DNA from: an uncultured bacterium
Lineage (GTDB): Bacteria > Desulfobacterota > Desulfovibrionia > Desulfovibrionales > Desulfovibrionaceae
DNA length: 8,453 nt
Reading direction: 5' to 3'
NCBI GenBank assembly: GCA_905215675.1
Contig: CAJMRA010000090.1
Location: forward strand, 1 to 8,453
The position numbers and the translations under genes were made by a program. Of this stretch, positions 6,597 to 8,453 are shown piece by piece. Positions within the stretch are counted from its first letter, which is position 1. The number at the start of each line of letters is the position of its first letter. A model generated the notes under the pieces. It made no database searches. It was not told where the DNA came from and saw only the letters and a program-made list of their open reading frames with translations.

Positions 6597-6618
6597 CCGA
6601 CGTTCCGTCGGCGTTTTT
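6597..6618 (+). terminator. Terminator-like hairpin in the rnhA leader
   Basis: CCGACG-TTC-CGTCGG forms a perfect 6-bp GC-rich stem with a 3-nt loop, followed after CG by TTTTT (6614-6618). This is the shape of a weak Rho-independent terminator on the plus strand. Only 25 nt separate the T-run from the rnhA ATG, which leaves no room for a promoter after it. It may end read-through from ahcY or attenuate rnhA transcription. Confidence 0.45.
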
Positions 6619-6643
6619 GTGAACCGCTTTTCCCTGTATCCGC

Positions 6644-7123
6644 ATGAAGAATGTGACCATTTATACGGACGGCTCCTGTCTGGGCAATCCCGGGCCGGGA
6701 GGCTGGGCGGCCATCCTGCAACTGGACGGCACGGAACATCGCCGGGAGCTGTCCGGCGGCGCGCGTCTGACCACCAACAACCGCATGGAACTCAACGCGG
6801 TGCTGGAGGCGCTGGGGACGTTGCGCGAACCCTGCGCCGTGGCCCTGTACACGGATTCCCAATACGTTTGTCATGCCGTCAGCAAGGGCTGGCTCTGGGG
6901 CTGGAAAAAGAAAAACTGGATCAAGTCCGACAAGAAGCCCGTAAAGAATGTGGACCTGTGGCGGCGGCTGCCCGCATTGCTGCAACGCCATGAAGTGACG
7001 TTTCACTGGTTGCGCGGCCATGCCGGGCATGCGGAAAACGAGCGCTGCGACGAACTCGCCCGCAGCGTCGCCGCGCGCGCCGATCTTCCCGAAGACGCCG
7101 GTTTTTCGCCGGAGAACGTCTGA
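6644..7123 (+). CDS. rnhA: Ribonuclease HI
   Basis: The 159-residue protein cleaves the RNA strand of RNA-DNA hybrids with a two-metal mechanism and removes R-loops and primer remnants in the cytoplasm. All active-site residues are present: D9 in YTDGS, E49 in NNRMEL, D71 in YTDSQ, H126 in RGHAGH and D136 in ENERCDELA, matching D10, E48, D70, H124 and D134 of the E. coli enzyme. The basic handle WGWKKKNW (85-92) is also present, so it is a classic type 1 enzyme. The length is normal. The ATG at 6644 has no clear ribosome site, yet alignment with the family supports it and no other in-frame start fits. The next gene starts 11 nt after the stop. The leader holds a terminator-like hairpin. Confidence 0.97.
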   Translation: MKNVTIYTDGSCLGNPGPGGWAAILQLDGTEHRRELSGGARLTTNNRMELNAVLEALGTLREPCAVALYTDSQYVCHAVSKGWLWGWKKKNWIKSDKKPVKNVDLWRRLPALLQRHEVTFHWLRGHAGHAENERCDELARSVAARADLPEDAGFSPENV

Positions 7124-7134
7124 CGTCGAAGCGC

Positions 7135-8103
7135 ATGACGGATTCCCTGTATCAGTACTGGCAGGCGCTGGGCTGGCCCCTGTGCCGTCTGCTTCTGGGT
7201 ATGGCCTTCGGTCTGCTGGCGGCCAACGTGCTTGAGGCGCTGTGCTGGACGAGCCGTCTGGCGCGCCTGTCCGCGCCGCTGGCGCGGGCGGCCCACCTGC
7301 GGGAGGTGGCGGGCGCGTCCTTTGCGCTGGCGTTCGTGTCTCCGGCCGGGGCCAACGGCCTGCTGTCCGAATGTCACCGGCGTGGCGAACTGGATCGCCG
7401 GGAACTGATGCTGGCAAACCTGTTCAACAGCCTGCCCGCCTATCTGGTGCATACGCCCACCATTTTTCTGCTGACTTGGCCGGTACTCGGCTTTCCCGCC
7501 GTGATCTATGTGGGGTTGACGCTGGCCGCGGCGGCGCTGCGCACGGCGTTCACCGTTTTTCTCGGCCGTTGCCTGCTGCCGCCCGCACCCGCGGGCGCTG
7601 CCATCTCCGGGACGGATGCGCCGACCGGCGGCGCGGCCCTGATCGAGGCGTTGCGCAAGGCCTGGCGACGGTTTACGCGCCGCCTGCCCCGTCTCGTCCT
7701 GTTCACCGTGCCCGTCTACATTCTCATGTATCTTTTGCAGCGCCACGGCTTCTTTGCCGCCGCGGAAGCCTGGCTGGGGCGGCACCTTGACTGGCTGCCC
7801 ATGATCAAGCCCCAGGCCCTGGGGATCATCCTGCTGCATCTGGCGGCGGAGCTCGGCGCGGCCCTGGGCGCGGCCGGTTCGGCATTGCAGGCGGGAGGAC
7901 TGGCCCCGCAGGATGTGGTCATGGCCCTGATGGTGGGAAATATCCTGTCCACGCCCATGCGGGCCATCCGGCATCAGCTGCCCTCCTATGCGGGATTTTA
8001 CCGGCCGGAACTGGCCCTGCGCCTGATTCTGGCCAATCAGGGACTGCGCGCCCTGAGCATGGCGCTCATGGCCGCATTGTATTATGTTTTTGCCGTGCGC
8101 TGA
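7135..8103 (+). CDS. Nucleoside-recognition (Gate) domain membrane protein
   Basis: This 322-residue hydrophobic protein has about seven to eight predicted membrane segments, near residues 12-36, 58-80, 100-118, 120-147, 184-202, 224-255, 258-274 and 296-318, with an Ala/Gly/Pro-rich soluble loop near 150-180. The pattern of paired gate-like halves, with ASFALAFVSPAGANGLLSE (61-79) and LGAALGAAGSAL followed by MVGNILSTPMRAIRHQLP (266-283), fits the nucleoside-recognition/Gate family found in transporters and sporulation membrane proteins. No catalytic motif is visible, and the substrate is unknown. It starts 11 nt after rnhA, with only a weak ribosome site, so it is probably translated from the rnhA transcript. 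The ThiS-like gene follows after 44 nt. The family call is moderately firm, and a transport role is inference. Confidence 0.7.
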   Translation: MTDSLYQYWQALGWPLCRLLLGMAFGLLAANVLEALCWTSRLARLSAPLARAAHLREVAGASFALAFVSPAGANGLLSECHRRGELDRRELMLANLFNSLPAYLVHTPTIFLLTWPVLGFPAVIYVGLTLAAAALRTAFTVFLGRCLLPPAPAGAAISGTDAPTGGAALIEALRKAWRRFTRRLPRLVLFTVPVYILMYLLQRHGFFAAAEAWLGRHLDWLPMIKPQALGIILLHLAAELGAALGAAGSALQAGGLAPQDVVMALMVGNILSTPMRAIRHQLPSYAGFYRPELALRLILANQGLRALSMALMAALYYVFAVR

Positions 8104-8136
8104 TCCGCCGCATGCGCGCCGTTCACCTGTCAGACG

Positions 8137-8142
8137 CAGGAG
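8137..8142 (+). promoter_or_regulatory. Ribosome binding site that fixes the ThiS-like start
   Basis: CAGGAG lies 5 nt before the ATG at 8148. The frame also opens at an earlier ATG (8112), but that one has no such site and would add 12 residues without family similarity. Confidence 0.7.
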
Positions 8143-8147
8143 CCGTC

Positions 8148-8396
8148 ATGTCCGATGAAAGAACACCCCTTGTTCGCGTGCCCGAGCATACGGGAGCGCG
8201 TGTGACCGTGCTGTTGCAGCCCGAAGACAGCCTGCTTTCCCTGCCGCGTCCCAAGACGGCGCGCCAGCTGCTGGCGGCGCTGGACATTGCGGAGGAATGC
8301 GCGCTTGTGGCGCGCGACGGCGAATTGCTGACGCCGGATCGCCGCGTCTGGCCGGATGACCGGCTGCTGGTGCGCAAGGTGGCGTCATCGGGATAG
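8148..8396 (+). CDS. ThiS/MoaD-like ubiquitin-fold protein with SSG C-terminus
   Basis: This is an 82-residue beta-grasp protein. The order RVTVLLQPED, TARQLLAALDIAEECALVARDGELLTPDRRVWPDDRLLVRKV (residues 38-78) matches the sulfur-carrier type: strand, helix, and the typical D-rich turn before the last strand. ThiS, MoaD and TtuB-type carriers end in Gly-Gly, which is adenylated and loaded with sulfur. Here the end is VASSG, with a single Gly. It may still be a carrier for tRNA thiolation or cofactor synthesis, since some relatives vary at the penultimate position, or it may be a ubiquitin-like protein with another job. No activating enzyme or sulfurtransferase gene is visible before the window ends. 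Its TAG stop is the first part of a dispersed repeat. Confidence 0.75.
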   Translation: MSDERTPLVRVPEHTGARVTVLLQPEDSLLSLPRPKTARQLLAALDIAEECALVARDGELLTPDRRVWPDDRLLVRKVASSG

Positions 8397-8453
8397 AGCG
8401 TTTCAGCTTTGAAAAAGGTGAAACGCGAGGCGGCGGCACAGCGCCGCCCGGCC
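8396..8453. repeat. Second copy of the MITE-like element, cut by the window end
   Basis: These 58 bases match 2033-2090 with a single difference (G at 8406 for C at 2043). That change breaks one pair in the first hairpin (G8406 against G8418). The copy starts at the last base of the TAG stop of the ThiS-like gene and runs out of the window, so its right end is unseen. Confidence 0.85.

Larger units (their letters stand above)
6098..6643. other. 546-nt intergenic region between ahcY and rnhA
   Basis: I find no credible gene here; open frames crossing it lack a ribosome site and recognisable sequence. In order it holds the ahcY 3' module (6096-6206), two CTTTTTCAAAGG-like cores (6231-6242 exact, and CCTTTTCAAAGG at 6265-6276), the long G-rich hairpin (6325-6370), a weak stem TTTTTC-CTCCGT-GAAAAA (6431-6448), the solo palindrome (6563-6588) and a terminator-like hairpin (6597-6618) just before rnhA. 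The stretch 6371-6560 between them shows nothing I can name. No clear promoter for rnhA was found. Confidence 0.7.

Noticed and set aside
6293..7417. 374-residue minus-strand open frame across the intergenic region and rnhA
   Set aside because: It overlaps rnhA and the Gate gene on the other strand and has no recognisable motif; it stays open because of high GC content.

Overview
The window is high-GC DNA with closely packed genes and reads as chromosome of a sulfate-reducing deltaproteobacterium, most likely Desulfovibrionaceae (Desulfovibrio or a near relative). The grounds are a flavoredoxin-type flavin reductase next to a ferredoxin-fused DUF362 protein, an ArsR-methyltransferase fusion of the SahR type coupled to S-adenosylhomocysteine hydrolase, and families of short hairpin repeats between genes. 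The genus is inferred from gene content and not proven.

Layout. Positions 46-3607 carry four minus-strand genes: DUF362/4Fe-4S protein (46-1155), flavoredoxin-like flavin reductase (1205-1783), iron-sulfur-flavoprotein-like FMN protein (2176-2718) and DUF721/DciA-like protein (2864-3607). Positions 3717-8396 carry five plus-strand genes: sahR (3717-4679), ahcY (4676-6097), rnhA (6644-7123), a nucleoside-recognition (Gate) membrane protein (7135-8103) and a small ThiS/MoaD-like ubiquitin-fold protein (8148-8396). The two blocks diverge from a 109-nt AT-richer region (3608-3716) with a candidate promoter and a candidate SahR operator.

How the genes work together. sahR and ahcY overlap by 4 nt and form a self-contained SAH-sensing and SAH-clearing unit: the regulator's methyltransferase-like domain is expected to bind SAH and release the promoter so that AhcY hydrolyses it. 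The DUF362 and flavin reductase genes are probably one redox operon, and the FMN protein upstream is a further redox flavoprotein. rnhA, the Gate protein and the ThiS-like gene are spaced closely enough to be one transcript.

Non-coding DNA. The two long gaps (1784-2175 and 6098-6643) hold structured repeats rather than genes. They include a MITE-like element of about 146 bp (2033-2178) with a second, cut-off copy at the window end (8396-8453), a solo 26-bp palindrome (6563-6588), G-rich hairpin modules (6121-6206, 6325-6370) and a 28-bp direct repeat pair. The most unusual pattern is that four genes (DUF362, FMN protein, ahcY, ThiS-like) have a stop codon followed at once by AGCG or AGCA, the start of the repeat, so in the three TAG cases the stop codon overlaps the repeat. 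I saw no defence system, CRISPR array, transposase, phage gene, tRNA or rRNA.
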